A stretch of 64,000 nucleotides of DNA, from NCBI GenBank assembly GCA_964020975.1, contig OZ026629.1:45496961-45560960 (forward strand), given 5' to 3'. The position numbers were made by a program, and so were the translations under genes. This document shows positions 38,301 through 56,769 of this stretch, piece by piece (the first letter of the stretch is position 1; each line of letters opens with the position of its first letter). A model generated the notes under the pieces. It worked only from the letters and a program-made list of their open reading frames with translations, ran no database searches and was not told where the DNA came from. Source of the stretch: Hermodice carunculata (lineage: Eukaryota; Annelida; Polychaeta; Eunicida; Amphinomidae).

Positions 38301-40322
38301 ATGCCAATTCACATTTGCAACTTCCTCTCCAAAACTGTCTTCCAGATTGACATCAAACATTTTGGCAATATACCTTGGGTGGGTGTCTACCGGGTTTGTT
38401 CAAATGGTCACGCTTCAGTGATTTGGGTTTTTTTTATGAATTTTTTGGTTGCTTTTTTTTGACAAATTTTACAATATCTTCTACTCCACCCCAATCGCTC
38501 ACCCAATTGCTTAGATATTACATAAGAACACTCCTAGGGACTTGTAGTGCTTAATTTATGCAGCAGGTGGTGCTGCAATTTTTTTCAAATTTTTTTATGA
38601 ATGTTTGTTTGTTTTCGATACTTGTCACTTCTCCAGAACAGTCTCTCAGATTAAGCTGAAATTTTGTGAATATGTTCCTTGTAAAAGGGTCATGCAAAGA
38701 TGGTCACTAGGTAGCACTGCTATGGATTCTTAATTTTTAACGATTTTTTTCAATTCGGGTACTTATCTGTAAACGCACTTTTTTATTGCTTACTATATGC
38801 AAGGCAATGGACATTGTATGCATTGTAATGGTAACTCACATTGTGGACTTCTTTGAAGAAACTATCTGTCAGACTTACTTCAAACTTGGTGGCAATGTAC
38901 CTTGGGTGGGTCTCTTCCAAGTTTGTTGAAATGCTCACGCTCCAGCGATTTTTGATTTTGTTTATTTTTTTTGTCAAAAATCCTTTAAAAAGTTTTAATA
39001 GGAAAGTTTAACATGGGAATTTCTTGTAATGGTTATAATTGAAATAATTTTGGCCAGATTTGTGCCAAACGTGGTAGGGATGTACCTTTTATAAGTGTCT
39101 ACCTATTTTGTGCAAATGGTCATACACCAGTCTGAGTGATGTTTGGACCTTGACCTCATTCCCAAGGTCACAGGGCAACTGACATGAAATATACTGTTCA
39201 CTTGAAACTTGAGGTCTGTTTTGAGTTAGGACCTTGATGTTGCACCTTTATGTTTCTCTATGAAGGTCATGCTGAGACAGTACACGAATGACCTTGACCT
39301 CGTTTCTGGGGTCACAGTGCAACTTACATGAATTTTACTCTTCACTATAACTTGACAACTACTTGAACTGGGACCTTGATGTTGCACATGTTAGTGTTCT
39401 TCTAAAGGTCAGACTTACTCTGTACATGGGTGACCTTGATCCTATTCCAAGTTCACAGAGCTGCAAGTGTGATGAATGTCTGGGTCAGCTGAACATGGGC
39501 TGTTCACACAGCCTTCCTGTTTTTGTTTTCTTTTTGTTTTTTGTTTTTGTTTTTGAACGGCTGAAATGATCCAGAATTTATGTTGTAATGTTTGTTGTAG
39601 AACCAAGACCTAATATATACAGTTCCGACAGTGATATGGATTCAGCAGATGAAGAAGAAAGCAAGTCGAAGCGTCTTCTCAAGGCCAAGAAACTTGATAG
39701 TGATGAGGTAAGCATTTTGTTTAATTTACACAGCAAAAATGCTCCTTTGATGTGATGCAGAGGATGTTATGACAGCCGGTCTTCATGCACAAACTTAACC
39801 TACTTTCACTTTGTTAGGCCATCAACAGACTCATGTGCAGTGAAGAGGAGTAAAAAAAATGATTCTTGATCTCACAAAATCATGGCAACATGGAAATTTT
39901 ATGGCTGCCTTTCTGTCCAGTGTTGCTGACCCAAATCTAAAATGTATTTGGTACCAACAGAGATCTGAATTTCCAGCAGGCACATCAAGAGACAGAAAAT
40001 GAAACCAGGTCACCAGGGGTTTTTAGTCATCACATTTTGGAGTTCAGAAAACATTGTTTGGATCATACTCTTAGGCAAAATGTGTGATGGCTGAGTAGTG
40101 ATTGTTGTCATAGTGGTAAGGAACACAGAAACAGATTATTGATATGAATGTGGATGTGTTTGTATTCCAAGATGTTCAATGCAAGCTTCTGTTTAATTTC
40201 AGGAGTCTGGATCAGACACAGAGGTGAAGAAAAAGAAAGCTCGCGTTGTGAGTGATGATGAAGATGAAGATGCAGGAGCAGAGACAAAAGAAACGGAAGA
40301 GGAAAACATGGAAGATGACTAG
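20035..40322 (+). CDS. LEO1: LEO1, RNA polymerase-associated protein, Paf1 complex subunit (whole gene, 13 exons)
   Basis: Leo1 pairs with Paf1 in the nuclear Paf1 complex, which travels with RNA polymerase II and supports elongation and co-transcriptional histone marks. The exons are 20035-20083, 23704-23769, 26832-27920, 28644-28736, 29142-29245, 30609-30760, 32410-32494, 34217-34335, 34817-34951, 35382-35517, 36700-36883, 39601-39707 and 40203-40322. They join in frame to 812 codons plus TAG, and every junction is GT-AG. The N-terminus [16 protein letters not shown] matches the MADMEDLFGSDADSE type. The conserved Leo1 domain spans about residues 480-735 ([74 protein letters not shown]). 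The C-terminus is acidic. Residues 39-401 are an RS-like repeat domain not found in vertebrate LEO1. Human LEO1 is about 666 residues; the extra length is this domain. Confidence 0.96.
20084..23703 (+). other. LEO1 intron 1
   Basis: Contains a (TA)n tract at about 21543-21590 and, on the minus strand, an unidentified 121-codon open frame (20515-20880) with no recognised family. A Ser/Gln/Glu-coding patch at 20263-20325 resembles LEO1 N-terminal sequence, but its splice phases do not fit. Nothing else is recognised. Confidence 0.6.
23704..23769 (+). CDS. LEO1: LEO1 exon 2
   Basis: A 66-bp exon (TTACAG acceptor, TCAG then GTTGGT donor), phase 1 at both ends. It encodes [21 protein letters not shown], a Ser/Glu-rich stretch like the HSGSD segments of other LEO1 N-termini. 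It is assigned from composition, phase and position; the conserved domain does not cover it. Confidence 0.7.
23826..24692 (+). repeat. Satellite-like element, family B, copy 1
   Basis: It begins AGCTCTGCTGACCA with a local palindrome returning as GCAGAGCTTATGC. It ends near TGGTCAGCAAAGC, an inverted echo of the start. The interior carries low-complexity AT sequence and a cluster of nuclear-receptor-type sites. A reverse copy lies at 30290-30511. Confidence 0.65.
24429..24479. promoter_or_regulatory. Exact ERE-type palindrome plus two NR half-sites
   Basis: GGGTCACCATGACCC (24429-24443) fits GGTCAnnnTGACC exactly. TGACCTTGACC (24454-24464) and TCAAGGTCA (24471-24479) are extended half-sites of the ERR/SF-1 (FTZ-F1) type in opposite orientation. 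All three lie within 51 bp, inside the family B repeat. Motif presence is seen directly; any regulatory activity is inference. Confidence 0.4.
25072..25345. repeat. (TA)n-(GTAT)n-(ATAC)n-(GT)n compound microsatellite
   Basis: Dinucleotide TA flanks long GTAT and ACAT tetranucleotide blocks that are inverted relative to each other, followed by GT repeats. It sits directly against the left end of the element at 25347. Confidence 0.95.
25347..26253. mobile_element. 907-bp foldback/MITE-like element made of short GATCAAAT/GAACAAAT units
   Basis: The left end TATGGAATGCCTTTTGTT and right end AACAAACGGCATTCCATA are inverted copies; the match extends to about 28 bp with a few differences. The interior is a dense quasi-repeat of TTTGATC, GATCAAAT and GAACAAAT/ATTTGTTC in both orientations over about 800 bp. 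Both ends abut TA-rich microsatellites, consistent with insertion into a TA tract. No coding frame. Confidence 0.7.
26263..26413. repeat. (TA)n/(GTAT)n microsatellite
   Basis: TA runs around a short GTAT/GT block continue the tract interrupted by the element at 25347-26253. Confidence 0.93.
26497..26687 (+). other. Unidentified open reading frame fragment
   Basis: An open frame reading [20 protein letters not shown], then further Lys-rich sequence to a TAA at about 26687. Codon use looks more coding-like than the intron around it, but no splice sites or known domain bound it, and its frame is not joined to LEO1. It may be a fragment of a mobile element. Confidence 0.2.
26832..27920 (+). CDS. 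LEO1: LEO1 exon 3, RS-like repeat domain
   Basis: A 1089-bp exon (acceptor CTTCAG, donor TCAG then GTAGAA), phase 1 at both ends, encoding residues 39-401. The first third has SGSPPGSP-type units. The middle (about 27110-27720) is about 22 tandem copies of a 9-residue unit, consensus GSHRSRSPA, with G, K or A in the sixth place and Y or F in the third (27-bp DNA unit). The tail has SRSPGRS-type dipeptides. The domain is basic, Ser/Arg/Pro/Gly-rich and surely disordered; SP and RS pairs resemble substrates of SR-protein and proline-directed kinases. It belongs to LEO1 by strand, phase and position between LEO1 exons. Whether all transcripts include it is unknown. Confidence 0.85.
28018..28425. 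repeat. Intronic repeat with 5' hairpin, copy 1
   Basis: Bases 28018-28142 form a long imperfect hairpin: GTGAAATATGGTGTTTTC with its complement at 28120-28142, and GAGCACATTTGTTGGTAA (28047-28064) with 28098-28115. The following about 280 bp align in order with 33845-34130 (ATTCTATTTATGCTATGTTTAA, AATTAAGTTGTAACA, TCATGTGA). A dispersed repeat in LEO1 introns. Confidence 0.65.
28644..28736 (+). CDS. LEO1: LEO1 exon 4
   Basis: 93 bp, phase 1 at both ends. Encodes [20 protein letters not shown] and further acidic residues. A KKKRR cluster could serve as a nuclear localisation signal. Confidence 0.85.
29142..29245 (+). CDS. LEO1: LEO1 exon 5
   Basis: Encodes [20 protein letters not shown] and an acidic tail, the second LFG-acidic motif typical of LEO1 (MDLFGGADDISSGSD in vertebrates). 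Phase 1 in, 0 out. Confidence 0.93.
30290..30511 (-). repeat. Satellite-like element, family B, copy 2 (reverse)
   Basis: On the minus strand it starts AGCTCTGCAGACCATAGGTC, returns as CAGAGCTTATGC, and continues with the same order of blocks as 23826 onward (TAGTCCA-AGTTTT, TAGCCC, ATAAC-TTCAGGACTT). Confidence 0.65.
30609..30760 (+). CDS. LEO1: LEO1 exon 6
   Basis: An acidic run, then [12 protein letters not shown] and [16 protein letters not shown]. This is the start of the conserved Leo1 domain, which includes the Paf1-binding part in known structures. Phase 0 in, 2 out. Confidence 0.97.
30820..30900 (+). repeat. tRNA-derived SINE-like head
   Basis: TGGTTGGCTGAACAGTAATA resembles an A box and GACCCGGGTTTCAATC resembles a B box at suitable spacing. 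It does not fold as a full tRNA. Confidence 0.35.
31470..31690 (+). repeat. Dispersed SINE-like repeat, copy 2
   Basis: Homologous in block order to 10495-10700 (GAGTTCCTAC, TCTGTGCCATGGAGA, CCCAATCCATGTAA). Confidence 0.55.
32303..32375. repeat. (TA)n immediately upstream of LEO1 exon 7
   Basis: About 36 TA units end 34 bases before the exon 7 acceptor, next to the likely branch-point region (TTTAACTTATGG). Confidence 0.95.
32410..32494 (+). CDS. LEO1: LEO1 exon 7
   Basis: Encodes [20 protein letters not shown] and GRTRMKLK, matching the Leo1 [20 protein letters not shown] block. Phase 2 in, 0 out. Confidence 0.97.
33720..34130. repeat. Intronic repeat with 5' hairpin, copy 2
   Basis: Diverged homologue of 28018-28425. 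TTTTCTCTGATGAAGGATCA pairs with the complementary stretch near 33815-33832, and the downstream blocks align in the same order. Confidence 0.6.
34217..34335 (+). CDS. LEO1: LEO1 exon 8
   Basis: Encodes [20 protein letters not shown], then [19 protein letters not shown]. Relative to the vertebrate EIKESNARIVKWSDG it has a short insertion of about eight residues (NFDGTSSK) before ESNAR. Confidence 0.97.
34817..34951 (+). CDS. LEO1: LEO1 exon 9
   Basis: Encodes [20 protein letters not shown] and [18 protein letters not shown], among the most conserved Leo1 segments. Phase 2 at both ends. Confidence 0.97.
35382..35517 (+). CDS. LEO1: LEO1 exon 10
   Basis: Encodes [20 protein letters not shown], then [20 protein letters not shown], near-identical to vertebrate LEO1. 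Confidence 0.97.
36700..36883 (+). CDS. LEO1: LEO1 exon 11
   Basis: Encodes [20 protein letters not shown], an Arg-rich helix, then an acidic stretch and [11 protein letters not shown], the end of the conserved domain. The acceptor is preceded by a strong T-rich tract. Confidence 0.97.
37189..37366. mobile_element. mariner/Tc1-like MITE, 178 bp
   Basis: Terminal inverted repeats CAGTGAAACCTGTTTTGAG (left) and CTCAAAACAGATTTTACTG (right) are flanked by TA on both sides (37187-37188 and 37367-37368), the mariner/Tc1 target. The arms continue with GAGACCACT and AGTGGTCGC. Non-coding. Confidence 0.8.
37727..39505 (+). repeat. Satellite-like array, family A (plus orientation)
   Basis: It begins AGCTCAGCTGATG with a returning CAGCTGAGCTTATG. 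A unit of about 510-525 bp repeats two and a half times: ACTTCAAACTTGGTGG-type blocks at 37847 and 38878 and a diverged one at 38350, and GATATCACACAGGGACACTC at 38001 with a diverged copy near 38513. Each unit holds TTCACCAGGTGGCACTG or a variant. The last 500 bp carry TGACCTTGACCT-type modules. It lies wholly within LEO1 intron 11. Confidence 0.8.
39601..39707 (+). CDS. LEO1: LEO1 exon 12
   Basis: Encodes [20 protein letters not shown], then [15 protein letters not shown], matching [24 protein letters not shown] of vertebrates. Confidence 0.96.
40203..40322 (+). CDS. LEO1: LEO1 exon 13 (C-terminus, stop)
   Basis: Encodes [20 protein letters not shown] and an acidic tail ending ENMEDD, then TAG at 40320-40322. 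KKKKAR is a likely nuclear localisation signal. Confidence 0.96.
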   Translation, partial: ESGSDTEVKKKKARVVSDDEDEDAGAETKETEEENMEDD

Positions 40323-40334
40323 AAAAATATTTTG

Positions 40335-40348
40335 CCACCAGGTGGCAG
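40335..40348 (+). promoter_or_regulatory. CTCF-like motif in the LEO1 3' UTR
   Basis: CCACCAGGTGGCAG fits the CTCF core CCASYAGRKGGCRS at every position and is nearly palindromic. It begins 13 bases after the LEO1 stop. Binding is not shown. Confidence 0.35.
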
Positions 40349-40411
40349 GGAAAATAATCCATACCACAGACTTGGGCCTAGTTCTTCAACCTGCTCTGAC
40401 TGACATGATTT

Positions 40412-40417
40412 AATAAA
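40412..40417 (+). terminator. Proximal poly(A) signal of LEO1
   Basis: AATAAA, 90 bases after the stop codon. It could give a very short 3' UTR; the distal signal at 40966 is the alternative. Confidence 0.45.
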
Positions 40418-40965
40418 CTATTTAACCTAAGCCAGTGTGTCATCACAGTGCTGGGAAGATTGATACAGTAGTTGGGACCACTGGATGCGTGATAGTGAAA
40501 ACAATGCAAGTGCAAGGATGTTGATGCCGGTCTGGTCAGATGCACTTTGTTTTGATAACAGGTGGAGTTGACGTGTCACCAGTGGCCGCCTTCTGTAGCT
40601 GGTGTTCCCAAAGCTATTCAGTACCAGTGAATCCAGACTGTAACTTGTAATTCATGTAGTTATGGAGCTTACATGCTGTAGAGCATGGATACTAAAAAAG
40701 CAGGTTTCGTTGTCAACAAGGAGGAGTTCAGAAGTTGGGTGTTTGTGTGCATGAAAGAGTAAATGAACTTGGATGGATGGGATTTGGACTGTATTTTTTT
40801 TTTTTGTCCAGGGGTGCGACTGTCACACATGTTGTTGATACTTGAAAAAAGATTAGAAAATGCATGCTGAAGTGAAAAGCAAGGATGATATTATGAAGAT
40901 GAATGAGATGAATGCCTGCAAAAATGTTGTCAAAGACTACATGTGTTGATGGTCTCTGTGTTAAT

Positions 40966-40971
40966 AATAAA
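40966..40971 (+). terminator. Distal poly(A) signal of LEO1
   Basis: AATAAA followed by a TTTTTGT-rich stretch at 40995-41003. This is a conventional 3' end giving a UTR of about 670 bp. Confidence 0.6.
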
Positions 40972-41514
40972 GCCATATTTTTTACAATTGTAATATCTTT
41001 TTGTCATTTCAAGCAAACTGGGGGAAAGCAAATTCAGATTTAAAGGATATCTTGCTGAACAAGGAAATTATGTACTGGTACTCAGAATATTACAGAATAG
41101 AATTAAATATTAAACATGTATAGCAGAAGGGATGCAGCACAGTTGGTGGTCGAAAAAACACCTGGGGGATAGCCTGCATCTAGGTTTCAAACTTCTCCTT
41201 TGAAGTGTACCAACAAAGTACAAACCGACTCTTGGACATTGATCTCCTTTTTGAAAATAGATGGGATGGGGATAGGTTGAGATTTTAATGTAGGTGGTGA
41301 GAGGGATAATTAGCTGTGCACACTACTTAACCTCCCTAGAGATTTTCCCTAGTCTGTCTAAAGTTTGTAACCCCTGACTGTAATAAGGTTCCACGCCAAT
41401 ATTTAACTCTCGTTATAATAATCGGGTGGAAGTGGGGGCTTGGGTCGCTTTCTTAATACACCCTTCAATAAGTCCTGAGTACCCAAGACCTAATGTAGGA
41501 GACTAAAGGCTACA

Positions 41515-42330
41515 CCTATGTGTCTCTAAATTTCTTGTATGCAGTATCTCAAGGACAGGATATAGAAACTTTTACAGTTAATCCCTCTCCTGAAAGTCCA
41601 GATCCAGTTTAAAGGACAATGACCGTGACCTTGAAGGTCACCAGGTTGAAGTCTCTGAATTTCTTGTGCATGATCTCTTAAAAATGGGATGAAGAAACTT
41701 TTACAGGTGATCAAAAGTGGATGTCTAGTTCAAAGGACAATGACCTTGGCCAAATTTCAAGTTCATTAGTCAATTTGAATTGCTTGCCTGCCATATCGGA
41801 AGAGCCAGATAAGTTTGGGTCACAAACTTTCACAGCTGATCACCCCCGCGTATGTCTACATCCAGTTCAAAGGCCTGTGACCATGACCCAATTTCAAGGT
41901 CACCAGGGCTTATTCTCTTTCTTGTGGTATATTTGACAAACCATGTATTGTGGGAGCACAAATCTGATATCTGACAAACCATATAAGCTGGGATCACAAA
42001 ATGGGTAGTTCATTATTCTTGTGAAAGTCTACATGTCTCTAGAAACAGGTAGGGCAGGATCACAATACATTTAGTTTATCATCCTTGGAACAGTCTATGT
42101 CAAATTTGAAGGACTGTGACCTTGAAACAATGTAAAGAGTCCATTATATTGAAATTTTCTGGATGTAATATTTCAAGAACCAAAGAAGCTAGAATCACAA
42201 AACTTTACACTTTATACCATTTTCAAAATGTAGACTAAGTTTGAAGACCAATGACCTTGACCTAATTTAAGGCTCCTTCTTGTATTTTTTGCTGCCATAT
42301 CTCGAGATGGAATAGAATCATGAACAATTG
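41515..42330. repeat. Satellite-like block, family C
   Basis: Five or more diverged units of about 130-160 bp. Each has a variant of ATATCTCAAGGACAGG-ATAGAAACTTTTACA followed by CAAAGGACAATGACCTTGA and a TTCAAGGTCACCAGG-type block. It lies between the converging LEO1 and METTL27 3' ends. Confidence 0.65.
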
Positions 42331-42984
42331 TAGACTTGACTGACTGATGTTGGAGTATTGAATCCTCAACATAAAAACAGACCACTATGACAAAAAATTA
42401 AATAAGAATTTCTTTTGCCTGTCAACATGTATGAAAGTCTGGGCTGGCACTAGAAAATTTATCGTTTTAGTCATTCGGGCTAATTTAGCTGAAACTTATT
42501 AACCAGACTTAGCCAAATTAAATTTTGGAGGTATTACTTGCTCTAAGGATTTTATTGTATGAGCCATTGCTAAAAAATCAAGAATGTTTTATTTGCCAAG
42601 AGGAACCAGATTTAGGTACATGTAGAATGATCATTTTCTAATAAATTGTGAACTTGTAGCCACATTTTACACGTACAATCTTAATTTATATGTGCAACAA
42701 CCTTTAGCCAGTTTGGCTAACTGATGACAAAAACTGTTAGCCAGTGGCTAGCTGGCTAATGCTTACCGCTAGCTCATAAAGTGTGGCCACCTTTGTTGAT
42801 GTGTTGTACAGAATGTTTTATATACCCCTTATTGCATATAAGGTACCACACATGGAACAATCTCCAACAAATGAACCAGTCATTGAAGTTGTGACAAAAC
42901 TGTTTAAAGAATACCTGGGTAATATGTTTGCGGATGACAATTTATTTGTCCTCTTTGGGACTAGACATTGAAAAGCATATACAG

Positions 42985-43270
42985 ACCACTCACAGCTCAG
43001 AAAACTGAATTTAATGATACTTGGCAGTGTATGCATTAGCCTGCAAGGCAGGCACAATGTATGTCCAATCAGTTTAGTGTATGCATGATATTAGCCTGCA
43101 TGGCAGACACCTGGCATATACATGCCACTCACAGCTCAGAAAGTTGAATTTAATAATGCTTGATAGTGTGTACATAATATTAGCCTGCACGGCAGTCACA
43201 AAGAATGTTCAATCAGTTTAGTGTATGTATAATATTAGCCTGCATGGCAGACACCTGACAGGTCCAATGT
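42985..43270. repeat. Tandem duplication with TTAGCCTGCATGGCAGAC modules
   Basis: ACTCACAGCTCAGAAA-TGAATTTAAT and TTAGCCTGCAnGGCAG-CAC recur in order; the second module occurs four times. It lies just beyond the METTL27 stop. Confidence 0.75.
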
Positions 43271-43407
43271 GTTTCAATGGCAATTCTCTAAGATCTGGCT
43301 TTTCAATGTGATTTACACAACAGGTCACATTTGGAAGAAAAATCATGGAATTGAGCTATCCACTACGAACACATCTAACTATAATACACATGTATACTTG
43401 ACTGGTC

Positions 43408-53938
<10,531 letters not shown>

Positions 53939-54642
53939 TTTCTGTTTGGTGGCCTATAATTAAATATAAATGAACGACTCTGTACTTTGCTGTATGTCCC
54001 ACAAGCTACGCAATTTCAATGCCACTTTAAAGACTTTAAATCTCAATTATACTCCCAAACTGTAAGATATGTTTAAACTTGAAAAAAAGCATATATTACC
54101 AGAATATATTTATAAACGTACACAACTTTCGAGGCTTACATGGAACCTGGTACACCTGTTAGTGCCCGACCAGAGTTCCTGTAAATCAAATACTGAGTAC
54201 TTGCTTCAAACATACTGAGAAAAACTTTTTTATTGTGACCTTTTAATTCAACACTGCGTAAAATAGGCTATACAAAAACCTTACGTTGATTTGGCATTGT
54301 GCAATGAAGACATATATTCACATTCATAAATGACATTGCAAGACAACCCTCGAAATTAATTACAATATCTGAAAAATTGAGGACAATATGGGTTTCTTTT
54401 TGGACGAAAAATCTGAGTAGTTTAGTTTAGCTTATTTACCATGAATGTAATTTTATTTTTTAATCAGATATTCACTCGAAAACAGAAATGGAGGAAAAAT
54501 TGACATCACAAACAAGACAACGCGCATGATAGACGCAAAGTACAACGCTGCTAATGGGAACTGACAAAGTGGTCAGCCTCAGGTATAGATGAGCAACATA
54601 ACGCAAGAACAAACTTTGCATCTCGTGCTTTTAATTTCTCAC

Positions 54643-54760
54643 CTGTCCGACAAACGTTGTGACCCTCGCGATCACCCTTGCGGTGTCCAGGTAGTACGTT
54701 CTCAAGTGCGCAAGTAAGGTTTACAAAGATTACATTCACATGAACCCAACTGTGCGGTAA
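54643..54760 (-). other. Possible 5' non-coding exon of METTL27
   Basis: A locally CpG-rich stretch ends on the minus strand at a good donor (GGACAG then GTGAGAAAT). It would splice to the acceptor at 53954-53955. The upper boundary is not visible. Inference only. Confidence 0.3.
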
Positions 54761-55927
54761 TTTGGACGTTCAACCAAATACTTTAAAGAATCTATAACTC
54801 CATCTCTCTGATCAGCATGTCTGGTCTCGAGGTTATAGCAGAAGAACAAATTACGTATCGAGCGGGCAATTCCAGAACAAAATGTCGACTGAAACTGAAT
54901 AAAATCTTTATAAAATTTACGTTAGCTATGCTTTTTATAGAAGAAAAGACTGATGGTACAACTCTAGGGGAAGCAGAAACTTGAGTCATTAAAGAGGCAA
55001 AGTCGTTGTTTATACGTCAAGTTAAACTCAGGATATCTAGTGCCTCTACCGTGTTAAACCAACAATCAAGGGGGGGGGGGCTCTGTGTGTGTGTGTGTGT
55101 GTGTGTCTGTGTGTGTGTCTGTGTGTGTGTTTGTTTGTTTTTTTTTAAACATTTCCAAAACCCCACTGGAGGTCATGGGGTTTTGACATTACATGAACAA
55201 GTGTAGGGTTGGAGTTTGAACAAAAGGCCGAACAACAACTTTTCATTTTGGTTTGAGCAATTAGCATCTTAAAGTACTGATTTCAGGATGGCGTGGAGAG
55301 AGGGTTGTGTGGATTCGTACTCTGTCGACGAATTGTACAAACACAAGCAACACTTGCACATATTCCGTATAGTTCTGAATAAAAGCCTTATCCAATCTCA
55401 CTGTGGTCTGTAGCCAGTCCAGTCAGAGTCTATGTCTGGACATGCTTTTTTGTGATTACAGCTGCTTACCTTGTATTTATGACACAAATTTCATCAACCT
55501 CTGACAACCTGCGCTTGTATATTCAAATCTAGGAGAATGGTCTATTCCCGATGGACCTCTGGGTATGGTATAGTTATATGTGTGTCCTCACTCAAAACTG
55601 AGGTGAGGCAAGAATTTAGCAATTCAGCTTTGGCAAAGTCATCTATGACTTGACAGGTCATTTTTTAACATATTGATGGTAAAACTAGACCTGGAGAAAT
55701 GGCTTGTGTAATTGAATAAAAGGTGTACAGTTGTCCTGAATCTTGTTATCTATCCTCACAGTGGCATAGTGTTTGAAAGATAACGTCTTCCAAGGAGTCA
55801 ACTGTCTGGTTATATATCATACCGTCACCATGCAGACCAGTTTGCCAGCTTTTGACAAAATGCTTTCTCTTTAGTTGCCTTGCTCTGATAACTGATCTAG
55901 TTCAAGACAACTTGTGCGTGAAACCAG
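54761..55927. other. Intergenic, METTL27 upstream
   Basis: Contains a G10 run followed by an interrupted (GT)n tract at about 55071-55137. No gene recognised. Confidence 0.5.
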
Positions 55928-56392
55928 GTGTTACATATTTTTGTCATGTGGCTGGTAGGAATTAGCCAATCATAAGGCTCAAAAAGTGTTGATTATATCC
56001 CATAACCATTGATTATGAAAAAGAATGTATTATGAAACTTGATAATGCAACTGTCTGCTGAAATTCATATGCCCCAAGGGCTTTTTCATACCTCCCAGTA
56101 CTGCCGGTGCCGTCATTTCTTTGGAAAAATAATTGCTGAGTTGCAATTTTATCAAGTTCAATTAGAGGCACGTCATCTTCCATTTTGTGGCAGCTAGCAG
56201 ATTCACGAACTACTTGAACGCCTGAGCGAAATCACGAATGAAGTGACTCAGAAGTGAAATGACAAGGTCACACGTGTGTGTAAGAATTTGATTACGTAAC
56301 TGACAGATAATACGCTTTCAATCATGAAATCACTGATCCGACCTACACACAAATGACCATTCCTACCAGCCAATGACAAATGTGTCACAACA
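55928..56392. mobile_element. MITE-like element with about 35-bp inverted termini
   Basis: TGTCATGTGGCTGGTAGGAAT (left, to about 55961) is mirrored by ATTCCTACCAGCCAATGACA from 56359, with outer GTGTTACATA and TGTGTCACAACAC also matching loosely. No coding frame. Confidence 0.55.
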
Positions 56393-56393
56393 C

Positions 56394-56472
56394 GAAAGGA
56401 GACGATTATGGCTATTATAACTGTCTCGTGGCTTCGCCACTCGACAGTTATAAGCCATAATCGTCTCCTTTC
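56394..56472. repeat. 79-bp hairpin adjoining the MITE
   Basis: GAAAGGAGACGATTATGGCT pairs with its complement ending at 56472, continuing through ATAACTGTC and GACAGTTAT. The loop region holds GTGGCTTCGCCAC, itself self-complementary. It is nearly perfect apart from a 3-base bulge. Confidence 0.85.
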
Positions 56473-56769
56473 ATGTTATAACTCTCACACAAGGAATGTA
56501 TTTGTCTGACCTTTTACAAAAGGCCTCCCAGTTAGCCTCAATTGGTCTACTTGACAAAATACCAAACCAGTCACAATCTCAAGCTCCCTGTCAATGAAAC
56601 ATAGTCTCCTTGTGACTAGAGATTAATTTTTCTGGGCCGGTATGAAACTCTGGGAACAGGACAGTTGACTGCGAGACAACTTGTATTATGTTCACTCTTG
56701 GAGAAGCCTTCACCTATACAACAATCGCAAACTGTGTCTTGATCATCAACAAATGAGAGATCCAGTCTA

